Shown piece after piece: positions 7,382 through 15,430 of a stretch of 60,282 nucleotides of DNA (positions are counted from its first letter, which is position 1; every line of letters begins with the position of its first letter). The notes beneath the pieces were generated by a model. The model did not search any database. It saw only the letters and a program-made list of their open reading frames with translations, and was not told where the DNA came from. The stretch comes from an uncultured Eubacteriales bacterium. Its GTDB lineage: Bacteria > Bacillota > Clostridia > Oscillospirales > Oscillospiraceae. Where the stretch lies: contig USAC01000003.1 of NCBI GenBank assembly GCA_900552475.1, positions 1-60,282 on the forward strand, read 5' to 3'. The position numbers and the translations under genes are program-made.

Positions 7382-8044
7382 ATGAAAAAAGAGCTGCAGG
7401 ATATTCTCAGCCGCGTCGACCACACGCTGCTGAGCCAGACCGCCACCTGGGCGGAGATCAGGACCATCTGCGACGACGGCGTGAAGTACGGTTGCGCAAG
7501 CGTCTGCATCCCGGCGAGCTACGTCCGCCGCGCGGCGGAGTACGTCGACGGCAAAATCGCCGTCTGCACGGTCATCGGCTTCCCGAACGGCTACGACACC
7601 ACGGCGGCCAAGTGCTTCGAGGCGGCGGACGCCGTGAAAAACGGCGCGTCCGAGATCGATATGGTTATCAACATCGGCTGGGTCAAGGACGGCCTGTATG
7701 ACGACGTCCTCGCCGAGATCAGAGCCGTGAAGGAGGCCTGCGCCGGGAAGCTCCTCAAGGTCATCATCGAGACGTGTATGCTCACCGATGCAGAGAAGAT
7801 CGAACTGTGCCGCGTGGTGTCTGAGTCCGGCGCGGACTATATCAAGACCTCCACCGGCTTCGGCGGGGGCGGCGCCACGCGCGAGGATGTCGCCCTGTTC
7901 AAGGCGCACGTCGCACCGCATGTGAAGATCAAGGCCGCCGGCGGCATCGCCAATCTCGACGACGCGCGTGACTTCGTCGCCCTCGGCGCCGACCGCCTCG
8001 GCACCAGCCGCATTGTCAAGGCCGTGAAGGCCATGGAAGATTGA
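7382..8044 (+). CDS. deoC: Deoxyribose-phosphate aldolase
   Basis: This class I aldolase cleaves 2-deoxyribose 5-phosphate to acetaldehyde and glyceraldehyde 3-phosphate. The 220 residues show VDHTLL near the N-terminus, EIDMVINIGW, LKVIIETCML, the Schiff-base lysine in DYIKTSTGFG (about residue 152), and the second active-site lysine in VKIKAAGGI. Length fits the family. AAGGAG lies 7 bases before ATG. deoD follows after 16 bases and a nucleoside importer lies downstream, so it completes a route from imported deoxynucleosides to central carbon. Confidence 0.97.
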   Translation: MKKELQDILSRVDHTLLSQTATWAEIRTICDDGVKYGCASVCIPASYVRRAAEYVDGKIAVCTVIGFPNGYDTTAAKCFEAADAVKNGASEIDMVINIGWVKDGLYDDVLAEIRAVKEACAGKLLKVIIETCMLTDAEKIELCRVVSESGADYIKTSTGFGGGGATREDVALFKAHVAPHVKIKAAGGIANLDDARDFVALGADRLGTSRIVKAVKAMED

Positions 8045-8060
8045 TAAGGAGGAACCAACC

Positions 8061-8777
8061 ATGCCGACCCCCCACAACAACGCCAAGCCCGGCGATTTCG
8101 CGAAAACCGTCCTCATGCCCGGCGACCCGCTGCGCGCGAAGTTCATCGCCGAGACCTTTTTTGAAAACCCCGTCCTCGTCAACAACGTCCGCGGCGTGCA
8201 GGGCTACACCGGCACCTACAAGGGCGTGCCCGTCTCCGTGATGGCCAGCGGCATGGGCATGCCGTCCATCGCCATCTACTCCAACGAGCTCTATACCCAG
8301 TACGGCGTCGAGAACATCATCCGAGTCGGCTCGGCGGGCGCGATGCGCGCCGATCTCGAGCTCGGCTGCGTCGTCGCCGGTCAGGGCGCCTGCACAAACT
8401 CGAACTTCGCCAGCCAGTATGAGCTGGGCGGGACGTACGCCCCCATCTGCGACTTTGACCTGCTCATGGCCGCCGTCGAGAGCGCGAAGGAGCTGGGCGT
8501 GAAGATGCCCGTGGGCAACCTCTATTCGTCCGACACGTTCTATGACGCCGCCGGGCGCAACACCCGCTTCGGCAAGATGGGCATCATGGCCGTCGAGATG
8601 GAGGCCGCCGCGCTCTACTGCACCGCCGCCTACCTCGGCAAGCGCGCCCTCGCCATCTGCTCGATCAGCGACAACCTCATCACCGGTGAGGAGCTCTCCG
8701 CCGACGAACGCCAGACGAATTTCACCAACATGATGAAAATCGGTCTGGAGATCGCCGTGAAGATGGCGCAGAAGTGA
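8061..8777 (+). CDS. deoD: Purine-nucleoside phosphorylase, DeoD type
   Basis: This enzyme phosphorolyses purine (deoxy)nucleosides to free base and (deoxy)ribose 1-phosphate. The 238-residue sequence has the hexameric DeoD landmarks: TPHNNAKPGDFAKTVLMPGDP at the N-terminus, IRVGSAGA, MAVEMEAAALY (ribose-binding Met/Glu) and SDNLITGEE (base-contacting Asp). AAGGAGG precedes the ATG. It is cotranscribed with deoC. No phosphopentomutase gene is nearby, so deoB for making deoxyribose 5-phosphate must be elsewhere. Confidence 0.97.
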   Translation: MPTPHNNAKPGDFAKTVLMPGDPLRAKFIAETFFENPVLVNNVRGVQGYTGTYKGVPVSVMASGMGMPSIAIYSNELYTQYGVENIIRVGSAGAMRADLELGCVVAGQGACTNSNFASQYELGGTYAPICDFDLLMAAVESAKELGVKMPVGNLYSSDTFYDAAGRNTRFGKMGIMAVEMEAAALYCTAAYLGKRALAICSISDNLITGEELSADERQTNFTNMMKIGLEIAVKMAQK

Positions 8778-8827
8778 GCCGCTTTACACAAATTTAACCT
8801 GCATTATAGGAAAAGCACAAAAAATGC

Positions 8828-8856
8828 TTGCCCTTGTAAAATCAATTTGATATAAT
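8828..8856 (+). promoter_or_regulatory. Promoter of the BMP-type lipoprotein gene
   Basis: TTGCCC (8828-8833), 17 bases, and a perfect TATAAT (8851-8856). A small GGGC/GCCC hairpin (about 8867-8879) lies in the short leader before the ribosome binding site AAGGAAGG. Confidence 0.75.
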
Positions 8857-8907
8857 GCACGAGTAAGGGCTTCATGCCCAAATTTAAAAAGGAAGGTACA
8901 TAGAATC

Positions 8908-10104
8908 ATGAAAAAGTTTCTTGCACTGCTTCTGGCCGCTGTCATGACTCTCGCCCTTGTCGCCTGCGGCGGTAAGGACAACGGGGATGCCAACAATGAC
9001 GGGAAGAAGACCGAAAAGGTCGCTATGATCACCGACTACGGCGATATCACCGACCAGTCCTTCAACCAGACCACCTACGAGGCCTGCAAGGCTTACTGCG
9101 AGGCCAACGGCTTGGACTTCAACTACTACAAGCCGTCCGGCGACAGCACCGCTGAGCGTGTTGCCATGATCGAGAAGGCCGTGGAAGAGGGCTACACCGT
9201 CATCGTGATGCCCGGCTACGCCTTCGGCGGCGCCATCAAGGAGGCGCAGGATACGTATCCCGATGTCAAGTTCGTGGCGCTGGACGTCAGCGAGTATGAC
9301 ATCACCTCCGAGTTCTACAAGAAGGATGCCAGCGGCAACGCCACTGACGAGCTGCTGTCTGCTGACAAACAGCCCCACGTCTCCAAGAACGTTTACAGCG
9401 CTGTCTACAAAGAGGAGCTGTGCGGCTACATGGCCGGTTACGCTGCTGTGAAGATGGGCTACAAGAGCCTCGGCTTCCTGGGCGGCATGGCGGTTCCCGC
9501 CGTGCAGCGCTATGGCTACGGCTTCGTGCAGGGCGTTGACGCCGCTGCCAAGGAGATGGGCCTGAGCGATGTCAAGGTGAACTACGTCTATGGCGGTCAG
9601 TTCTCCGGCGACGCCGACATCACCGCCGCGATGGATACCTGGTACAAGGGCGGCACCAAGGTCGTCTTCGCCTGCGGCGGCGGCATCTACTCCTCCGCGG
9701 CTGAGGCTGCGCAGAAGGTCGGCGCGAAGGTCATCGGCGTTGACGTTGACCAGGCTGGCATCATCGACAGCAAGTATGGCGACAAGATGACCGTTACCTC
9801 CGCCATGAAGGGCCTTGCCCCCACGGTCAAGACCATGCTCACCGAGATCATGGCCGGCAACTGGGACAAGTACGCCGGTAAGGTTGAGACGCTGGGCCTC
9901 GTGTCCGGTGACGATCCCACGCAGAACTATGTCCAGTTGCCCATGGATACCACCCAGTGGACCGACAGCTTCACTCAGGACAACTATAAGTCCCTCGTGA
10001 AGGATATGTTCGACGGCAAGATCACCGTCAGCAACGATATCACCAAGTCCGCTGCCGACTTTGCCACCGTCATCACCGTCGACGATCAGGGCAAGATCAA
10101 GTAA
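8908..10104 (+). CDS. bmpA: BMP-family nucleoside-binding lipoprotein of an ABC importer
   Basis: This is a 398-residue substrate-binding protein anchored outside the membrane. A lipoprotein signal with lipobox LVAC (Cys about residue 20) is followed by a KDNGDANNDGKK linker and a periplasmic-binding-like fold of the BMP/PnrA family, with VAMITDYGDITDQSFNQ, FVALDVSEYD and VVFACGGGIYSSAAEAA. Characterised homologues bind purine nucleosides. The genes for the ATPase and two permeases follow, separated by a terminator-like hairpin that would lower their expression relative to the binding protein. Neighbouring deoC-deoD supports nucleosides as substrate. Confidence 0.93.
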   Translation: MKKFLALLLAAVMTLALVACGGKDNGDANNDGKKTEKVAMITDYGDITDQSFNQTTYEACKAYCEANGLDFNYYKPSGDSTAERVAMIEKAVEEGYTVIVMPGYAFGGAIKEAQDTYPDVKFVALDVSEYDITSEFYKKDASGNATDELLSADKQPHVSKNVYSAVYKEELCGYMAGYAAVKMGYKSLGFLGGMAVPAVQRYGYGFVQGVDAAAKEMGLSDVKVNYVYGGQFSGDADITAAMDTWYKGGTKVVFACGGGIYSSAAEAAQKVGAKVIGVDVDQAGIIDSKYGDKMTVTSAMKGLAPTVKTMLTEIMAGNWDKYAGKVETLGLVSGDDPTQNYVQLPMDTTQWTDSFTQDNYKSLVKDMFDGKITVSNDITKSAADFATVITVDDQGKIK

Positions 10105-10128
10105 ATCTGCTTGCGATTACCGTTTCGG

Positions 10129-10160
10129 GGAGAGACGCCTGCGGGCGTCTCTCCTTTTTC
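10129..10160 (+). terminator. Terminator after the BMP lipoprotein gene
   Basis: Stem GGAGAGACGCC / GGCGTCTCTCC with a small loop, followed by TTTTT. It separates the binding protein gene from the transporter core, which has its own promoter. Confidence 0.85.
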
Positions 10161-10193
10161 GCGCGAAAGCGGGGCGGTTTCTCCGAAATAGCT

Positions 10194-10222
10194 TTACTTT
10201 GTGCGCGCATTTATAGTATACT
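10194..10222 (+). promoter_or_regulatory. Promoter of the nucleoside transporter core genes
   Basis: TTACTT (10194-10199), 17 bases, TATACT (10217-10222), about 75 bases before the TTG start of the ATPase gene. Confidence 0.55.
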
Positions 10223-10296
10223 GTATCTTAACAATGGTTTCCGTCCCCGCGATCTTTCGCGCGCGGGCCATGAAAACGGAAGGAGGGCGACTCAAC

Positions 10297-11835
10297 TTGG
10301 AAACGCAGTATGCTATTGAGATGCTGAATATTACAAAACGCTTCCCGGGGATCATCGCCAACGACAACATTACCCTGCAGCTCAGGCACGGAGAGATCCA
10401 CGCGCTGCTGGGCGAAAACGGCGCAGGCAAATCGACCCTGATGTCCGTCCTGTTCGGTATGTACCAGCCGGAGGAGGGCATCATCAAGAAAAACGGTGAG
10501 GTCGTTACCATCAAGGACCCCAACGACGCCAATGCCCTCGGCATCGGCATGGTGCACCAGCACTTCAAGCTTGTGGAGTGTTTCTCGGTGCTCGACAACA
10601 TCATTATGGGCATGGAGCCGACGAGGCACGGCTTCCTGCAGAAGAAAGAGGCGCGCGAGAAGGTCATGGCCCTCTCGGAGAAGTATGGCCTGCAGATTGA
10701 CCCCGACGCGCTCGTCGAGGACATCACCGTCGGCATGCAGCAGCGCACGGAGATCCTGAAGATGCTCTACCGCGACAATGAGATTCTCATTTTCGACGAG
10801 CCGACGGCCGTGCTGACGCCGCAGGAGATCGACGAGCTGATGCAGATCATGAAGAACCTCGCCAAGGAGGGCAAGTCCATCCTCTTCATCTCCCACAAGC
10901 TCGCGGAGATCATGGCCGTCGCGGACCGCTGCACGGTTCTGCGCAAGGGTAAGTACATCGGCACCGTCGAGACGAAGAACACCACGATGGAGGAGCTGTC
11001 GGCCATGATGGTCGGCCGCAGCGTCAATTTCCATGTGGAAAAGTCCCCCTGTCAGCCCGGCGAGGTCGTGCTCAACGTCGAGCACATGACCGTCGCGAGC
11101 AAGATGCATAAGAACAACGCCGTCAAGGACGTCAGCTTTCAGGTGCGCCGCGGCGAGATCGTCTGCATCGCCGGTATCGACGGCAACGGCCAGACGGAGC
11201 TGGTCTACGGCCTGACCGGTCTGGAGCCGCTCAGCGGCGGTAAGATCACCATGTGCGGGCAGGACATCACGAACCTGTCCATCCGCAAGAAGAGCCTGCT
11301 CGGCATGAGCCACATCCCCGAGGACCGCCACAAGCACGGCCTTGTGCTGGACTATTCGCTCGAGGACAACCTCGTGCTGCAGCGGTATTTCGAGCCGGAG
11401 TTCACCACAAAGTCGGGCTTCCTGCGCCGCGACAATATCCGCAAGTACGCTACGCGCCTGATCGAGGAGTACGACGTCCGCTCCGGACAGGGCCCCATCA
11501 CGCAGGCGCGCAGCATGTCCGGCGGCAACCAGCAGAAGGCCATCGTGGCCCGCGAGATCGACAAGAATCCCGAGCTGCTGGTCGCCGTGCAGCCGACCCG
11601 CGGCCTGGACGTTGGCGCGATCGAGTTTATTCACAAGCAGCTGGTGGCCCAGCGCGACGCGGGCCGCGCGGTCCTGCTGGTTTCGCTGGAGCTGGATGAG
11701 GTCATGGACGTGCCGGACCGCATCCTCGTGATGTACGAGGGTGAGATCGTCGGTGAGCTGGATCCCAAGACCACCACCCAGGAGGAGTTGGGCCTGTACA
11801 TGGCCGGCGCCAAGAGAGACGAGGTGAAGGCATGA
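10297..11835 (+). CDS. nupA: Nucleoside ABC transporter ATP-binding protein (two cassettes)
   Basis: This ATPase with two fused nucleotide-binding domains powers nucleoside import. Domain 1 (about 1-240) has Walker A GENGAGKST, signature VGMQQRTEIL and Walker B LIFDEPTAVLTP. Domain 2 (about 265-500) has a degenerate Walker A GIDGNGQTE, signature SMSGGNQQKAIVAREI, and VAVQPTRGLDVG in place of the usual Walker B Glu. This asymmetry is normal for the sugar/nucleoside subfamily. I place the start at TTG 10297 (512 aa), 9 bases after GGAGGG; the upstream ATGs at 10201 and 10270 lack ribosome binding sites and the first lies inside the promoter. Its stop overlaps the permease start. Confidence 0.92.
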   Translation: METQYAIEMLNITKRFPGIIANDNITLQLRHGEIHALLGENGAGKSTLMSVLFGMYQPEEGIIKKNGEVVTIKDPNDANALGIGMVHQHFKLVECFSVLDNIIMGMEPTRHGFLQKKEAREKVMALSEKYGLQIDPDALVEDITVGMQQRTEILKMLYRDNEILIFDEPTAVLTPQEIDELMQIMKNLAKEGKSILFISHKLAEIMAVADRCTVLRKGKYIGTVETKNTTMEELSAMMVGRSVNFHVEKSPCQPGEVVLNVEHMTVASKMHKNNAVKDVSFQVRRGEIVCIAGIDGNGQTELVYGLTGLEPLSGGKITMCGQDITNLSIRKKSLLGMSHIPEDRHKHGLVLDYSLEDNLVLQRYFEPEFTTKSGFLRRDNIRKYATRLIEEYDVRSGQGPITQARSMSGGNQQKAIVAREIDKNPELLVAVQPTRGLDVGAIEFIHKQLVAQRDAGRAVLLVSLELDEVMDVPDRILVMYEGEIVGELDPKTTTQEELGLYMAGAKRDEVKA

Positions 11836-12968
11836 AGAAGAATCTTCTGAAGCGGGACGGCGTGCAGTCGCTGATCGCGTCGCTTCTGTGCGTGGTGCTG
11901 GGCCTGCTGATCGGCTATATTGTCCTGCTGATCATCAACCCCGCCGGCGCGGGCGAGGCGATTACCACCGTTATCAAGAACTTCCTGACCTATAAAAAGC
12001 CCGAGACGCAGATGAAGTACTTCGGCAACACTCTGGTCAGAACCGCGCCGCTGCTGATGTGCTCGCTGTCGATCCTGTTTGCCTATAAGGCGGGCCTGTT
12101 CAACATCGGCGCCGCGGGACAGTACTGCGCGGGCGCCGGCATGGCGCTCTACGCGGCGCTGGCGTGGCACATGCCGTGGTGGCTGTGCATGATTATGGCT
12201 ATGCTGGGCGGCGCGCTGCTCGGCGTCATCAGCGGTCTGCTCAAGTCCTACTGCAACGTCAATGAGGTCATCTCCGGCATTATGCTCAACTGGATCACGC
12301 TCTACGTCGTGAACATCCTGCTCACAAACGTGAAGGAAGCGGCCAGCCCCTACACGATGCCCGTCGCGCACGTCAACGGCGGCGCGATCATCCCCTCGCT
12401 GGGGCTCGGCAAGCTCTTTAACAACAACCAGTATGTGACACTGGCGATCCCGCTGGCAATCCTCATCGCCGTCGGGCTCCACATCCTGCTGGAAAAGACG
12501 CGCCTGGGCTATGAGCTGAAGGCAACCGGCAACAACAAGAACGCCGCGAAATACTGCGGCATGGCCGAGCGGCGCAACCTGATCCTGACGCTCGCCATCG
12601 GCGGTGCGCTGGCCGGTCTCGGCGCGGCGATGCTCTACCTCACCGGCTATGAGCAGTGGCAGTGCAGCCAGTCCTCCGTCCCCGCCATGGGCTTCAACGG
12701 CATTGCCGCGGCCTTCCTCGGCGGCCTGAACCCGATCGGGACGATTCTGGCCTCCTTCTTCATCCAGCATATCACCATCGGCGGCGCGTATGTGGATAAG
12801 ACCATGTACTGCGCGCAGGTCTCCGACCTGATCTCCGCCATCATCATCTACCTGTGCGGCTTCGTGCTGTTCATGAAGTACGCCATGAACCGCGGCATCG
12901 CCCGCCGCGAGGAGAAGGCAGCGGCCAGGGCGGCTGCCGCGCAGACGGAGAAAGGAGGCGAGAAGTAA
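11832..12968 (+). CDS. nupB: Nucleoside ABC transporter permease 1
   Basis: This 378-residue inner-membrane permease of the BPD_transp_2 family has about ten hydrophobic segments. It includes FNIGAAGQYCAGAG, the family's signature near the cytoplasmic coupling region, and GFNGIAAAFLGGLNPIGTI toward the C-terminus. Its ATG overlaps the ATPase stop by 4 bases. The C-terminal tail is basic and Ala-rich. It pairs with the next gene to form the translocation pore. Confidence 0.93.
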   Translation: MKKNLLKRDGVQSLIASLLCVVLGLLIGYIVLLIINPAGAGEAITTVIKNFLTYKKPETQMKYFGNTLVRTAPLLMCSLSILFAYKAGLFNIGAAGQYCAGAGMALYAALAWHMPWWLCMIMAMLGGALLGVISGLLKSYCNVNEVISGIMLNWITLYVVNILLTNVKEAASPYTMPVAHVNGGAIIPSLGLGKLFNNNQYVTLAIPLAILIAVGLHILLEKTRLGYELKATGNNKNAAKYCGMAERRNLILTLAIGGALAGLGAAMLYLTGYEQWQCSQSSVPAMGFNGIAAAFLGGLNPIGTILASFFIQHITIGGAYVDKTMYCAQVSDLISAIIIYLCGFVLFMKYAMNRGIARREEKAAARAAAAQTEKGGEK

Positions 12969-13909
12969 TGCTGCTTCTGGTGCAATATACGCTGACCTTC
13001 GCCTCCGTGCTGATTCTCGTCGCCCTCGGCGGCTGCTTCTCGGAGCACTCCGGCGTCATCAACCTCGGTTTGGAGGGCGTCATGATTATGGGCGCGCTCG
13101 GCGGCGCGCTGGTGATGCGCTACCTCTCGCCCACGGTGCCCGCTATCGTGATGATCCTCGCGGTGGTGCTGATCTCGATGCTCTTCGGCGTGATCTATTC
13201 GGCGCTGCTGGCCGTGGCCTGCATCAACTTCAAGGCTGACCAGACCATCGTCGGTACGGCGCTGAACATGCTGGGTCTCGCGGCCTCGACCGTCATCGTC
13301 AAGGCGATCAATATCTCCGCCAACCCCGATGACGTCTCCTCGATCATCCAGTACGGCCCGGCGAAGAAGCTCTTCCTCGTGAATATCGGCGGGTTTGAGT
13401 TCAGCTGGTTCATGCTCATTACGCTCCTGCTGCTCATCGCGTCGTACATCACGCTCTATAAGACGCGCTTCGGACTGCGCCTGATGGCCTGCGGCGAGCA
13501 TCCGCAGGCGGCGGACAGCGTCGGCATCAACGTCTATAAGATGCGCTGGGCGGGCGTGCTGATCTCCGGCATGCTCGGCGGTCTCGGCGGCATCGTGTTC
13601 ATCACGGCGGGTGTCTCCGAGTGGCGCTTTGAATACGGCGTGGTCGGCTTCGGCTTCCTGTCGCTGGCGGTTATGATCTTCGGCCAGTGGAAGCCCCAGC
13701 GCATCGCGCTGGCGGCGCTGCTGTTCGGTATGTTCCGCGCGCTCTCGAGCGTCTATACCGGCATCGGCTTCCTCGCGGCGATGAACATCCCGAGCGCCGT
13801 GTACAACATGATGCCCTACATCATCTCGCTGGTGGTGCTGGCCTTCACGTCCAAGAAGTCCCGTGCCCCCAAGGCGGAGGGTATCCCCTACGACAAGGGG
13901 CAGAGATAA
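12968..13909 (+). CDS. nupC: Nucleoside ABC transporter permease 2
   Basis: This is a 313-residue BPD_transp_2 permease with multiple membrane segments, GVINLGLEGVMIMGALGGAL near the N-terminus and a GENP-like ACGEHPQAADSVGINV loop. The start at 12968 overlaps the previous stop by one base (TAATG) and is preceded by AAAGGAGG; the longer frame from 12854 lies inside the previous gene. Length and residues fit the NupC/YufQ partner of bacterial nucleoside importers. Confidence 0.93.
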   Translation: MLLLVQYTLTFASVLILVALGGCFSEHSGVINLGLEGVMIMGALGGALVMRYLSPTVPAIVMILAVVLISMLFGVIYSALLAVACINFKADQTIVGTALNMLGLAASTVIVKAINISANPDDVSSIIQYGPAKKLFLVNIGGFEFSWFMLITLLLLIASYITLYKTRFGLRLMACGEHPQAADSVGINVYKMRWAGVLISGMLGGLGGIVFITAGVSEWRFEYGVVGFGFLSLAVMIFGQWKPQRIALAALLFGMFRALSSVYTGIGFLAAMNIPSAVYNMMPYIISLVVLAFTSKKSRAPKAEGIPYDKGQR

Positions 13910-13916
13910 CTTCGTG

Positions 13917-14048
13917 AAAAAGGACTTTGTCCTTTTTCGCGAGGGGGCGTCGCTCCGCTCTGCGCCTCGGCTGGCCTTTGGCCAGCCTGCGACGCTCGCT
14001 ACGCGCAGAGTGCTTTTTGCGGCGTACACGCCGCCGCGAAAAACGGAT
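13917..14048. repeat. GC-rich palindrome cluster and dispersed module, copy 1
   Basis: The 243-base gap after the transporter contains a palindrome AAAAAGGAC/GTCCTTTTT (13917-13937) and a stem GGCTGGCC/GGCCAGCC (about 13969-13987). It also holds a ~47-base module at 14002-14048 whose complement recurs at 37652-37700. Both copies read ATCCGTTTTT, then (after complementing copy 1) GCGGCGGCGTGTACG and a C-ACT-TGCGCG end. No gene is seen in it. Confidence 0.65.
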
Positions 14049-14094
14049 TGGATCTTTTTCGCGCACGGCGGTGCGCAAACTCGGTGAAACCTGA

Positions 14095-14129
14095 AAAAGG
14101 ATCGCCCGGCCATGCCGGGCGATCCTTTT
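14095..14129. terminator. Bidirectional terminator between nucleoside permease and ylbJ-like gene
   Basis: Perfect 16-bp arms AAAAGGATCGCCCGGC / GCCGGGCGATCCTTTT around a CAT loop give T-runs in both directions. It serves the rightward transporter operon and the leftward ylbJ-like gene. Confidence 0.9.
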
Positions 14130-14152
14130 GTTTGTTCTTAAGGGAGAACTTT

Positions 14153-15046
14153 TTATAATATCCATTGGGCGGTGAAGGCGGCTGTGGCGGCGGAGAGGGC
14201 GGCCTGCAGGGCCTTGCCGCGCAGGTACGGGCGGAGGGAGAGCCCCGCGCCACGCAGGACGGCTGCCGTCTGACAGTGGACGGAGAGACCTCCCCAGCCG
14301 AGCAGCGCCGCCGCCCACACAAAGCCCGCACGCGTCGGCGGCAGGCGCAGAATGCCGTTTGTCAGTTCGAAAAAGCCGAGCAGAGCCGGGTGCGACCATC
14401 CGGTGAGCCCTGTCAGCAGGCGCAGCGCCGTCAGGAAGAACACCACGAACGCGCAGACCTGCACCATCGTGCCCGCCGCGCTCTGCACGGCGTCGATCAG
14501 CGCCTGCGAGGGACGCATCCGTATGGCCGCGGGGAGCGCACCGGCTGAGGAGCCGCCGCGCCGCCGGTGAAGCAGCCCGACGAGGGCGGCAGAGCCGATG
14601 TGGATGGCGTAGAGCGCCGCGCCCGCGCGCAGCGAGCCGAAGCACCCCAGTCCCGCCACGCCGAAAATAAACGCCGGCCCCGCGTTATTGCAGCAGGTGA
14701 GCAGGCACTCGCCCTCCTCCCGGCCGCAGAGCCCCGCGGCGCGGAGCTGGCCGACCGTCCGCGCCCCCACGGGATAGCCGCCGACCGCGCCGAGCAGAAA
14801 TGCCGACGCCCCGGCGGGTGAGACGCCCGGCAGCCGCCCGAGCGCCGGCGCGAGCACCCCGGCGCAGCCCATGGAGATGAACAGCCCCGACAGCACGAAA
14901 AACGGAAACAGCGCCGGGACAACCGACTGTGCGCAGAGCGCCAGCCCGTCCCGCACGGCCTGCGCCGTCTCCTCCGAGCGCGCGAGCACCACGGCCATCA
15001 CCGCCAGCAGCGCCGCCGCGGGCGCGTACCGCCACCTCATCCGCAT
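14153..15046 (-). CDS. ylbJ: Sporulation integral membrane protein, YlbJ-like
   Basis: This 297-residue polytopic membrane protein contains nucleoside-recognition (Gate-type) repeats: VVPALFPFFVLSGLF, the Gly-rich FLLGAVGGYPVGARTV, and CNNAGPAFIFGVAGLGCFGS. These are hallmarks of the YlbJ/SpmA-like sporulation family. In Bacillus, YlbJ is needed for spore cortex formation. The start at 15046 is preceded by GGAG with 7-base spacing; the long upstream extension to 15277 lacks support. It is divergently arranged against yqfC, another sporulation gene. Confidence 0.85.
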   Translation of the reverse strand: MRMRWRYAPAAALLAVMAVVLARSEETAQAVRDGLALCAQSVVPALFPFFVLSGLFISMGCAGVLAPALGRLPGVSPAGASAFLLGAVGGYPVGARTVGQLRAAGLCGREEGECLLTCCNNAGPAFIFGVAGLGCFGSLRAGAALYAIHIGSAALVGLLHRRRGGSSAGALPAAIRMRPSQALIDAVQSAAGTMVQVCAFVVFFLTALRLLTGLTGWSHPALLGFFELTNGILRLPPTRAGFVWAAALLGWGGLSVHCQTAAVLRGAGLSLRPYLRGKALQAALSAATAAFTAQWIL

Positions 15047-15148
15047 CACCTCGCTCCACTCTATGTCCGCCGTGCCCGGCTTATCCCCCGGACAGGCAAG
15101 TTTTCCCGCCGCGCGGCATAGACTTCTGCGCATGGGGGGGGTGACGCT

Positions 15149-15430
15149 GTGGAGAAGAAAAAGCTCACGCAGGTGGGGCTGGCCGCGATGGAGCGGCTCG
15201 ACCTGCCCGGCCAACTCGCCGCGGATGTGCCGCAGATGCAGCTCACCGGCAAAAACGACTTCTATATGCTCGGCCATAAGGGCGTGCTGTCATACAGCAC
15301 GGAGCTGATCGAGATCAGCGGCGGGAGCATCCTCGTGCGCGTTGTCGGGAGTCGCCTGCAGCTGCTGGCGATGACGGAGGAGGAGCTGCGCATCGGCGGC
15401 GCGGTTGATCGGGTGGAGCTGGTGGGATGA
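15149..15430 (+). CDS. yqfC: Sporulation protein YqfC
   Basis: This is a 93-residue YabP/YqfC-family protein. It has the family's beta-rich core with LPGQLAADVPQMQLTGKNDFYMLGHKGVLSYSTELIEI and a hydrophobic C-terminal strand. The start codon is GTG at 15149, preceded by a G-rich stretch. Its ATGA-like junction with yqfD (the next start at 15427 overlaps) shows translational coupling. Expression in the mother cell during sporulation is known for the family; the promoter was not resolved here. Confidence 0.9.
   Translation: MEKKKLTQVGLAAMERLDLPGQLAADVPQMQLTGKNDFYMLGHKGVLSYSTELIEISGGSILVRVVGSRLQLLAMTEEELRIGGAVDRVELVG

Noticed and set aside
8866..8880. Purine riboswitch in the BMP lipoprotein leader
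   Set aside because: The leader is only about 45 bases with one small hairpin; there is no room or conserved core for a purine aptamer.
11150..11600. Second ATPase cassette as a frameshifted or damaged gene because Walker A/B are degenerate
   Set aside because: Degenerate second sites (GIDGNGQTE, VAVQPTRGLD) are normal in the sugar/nucleoside double-cassette subfamily.
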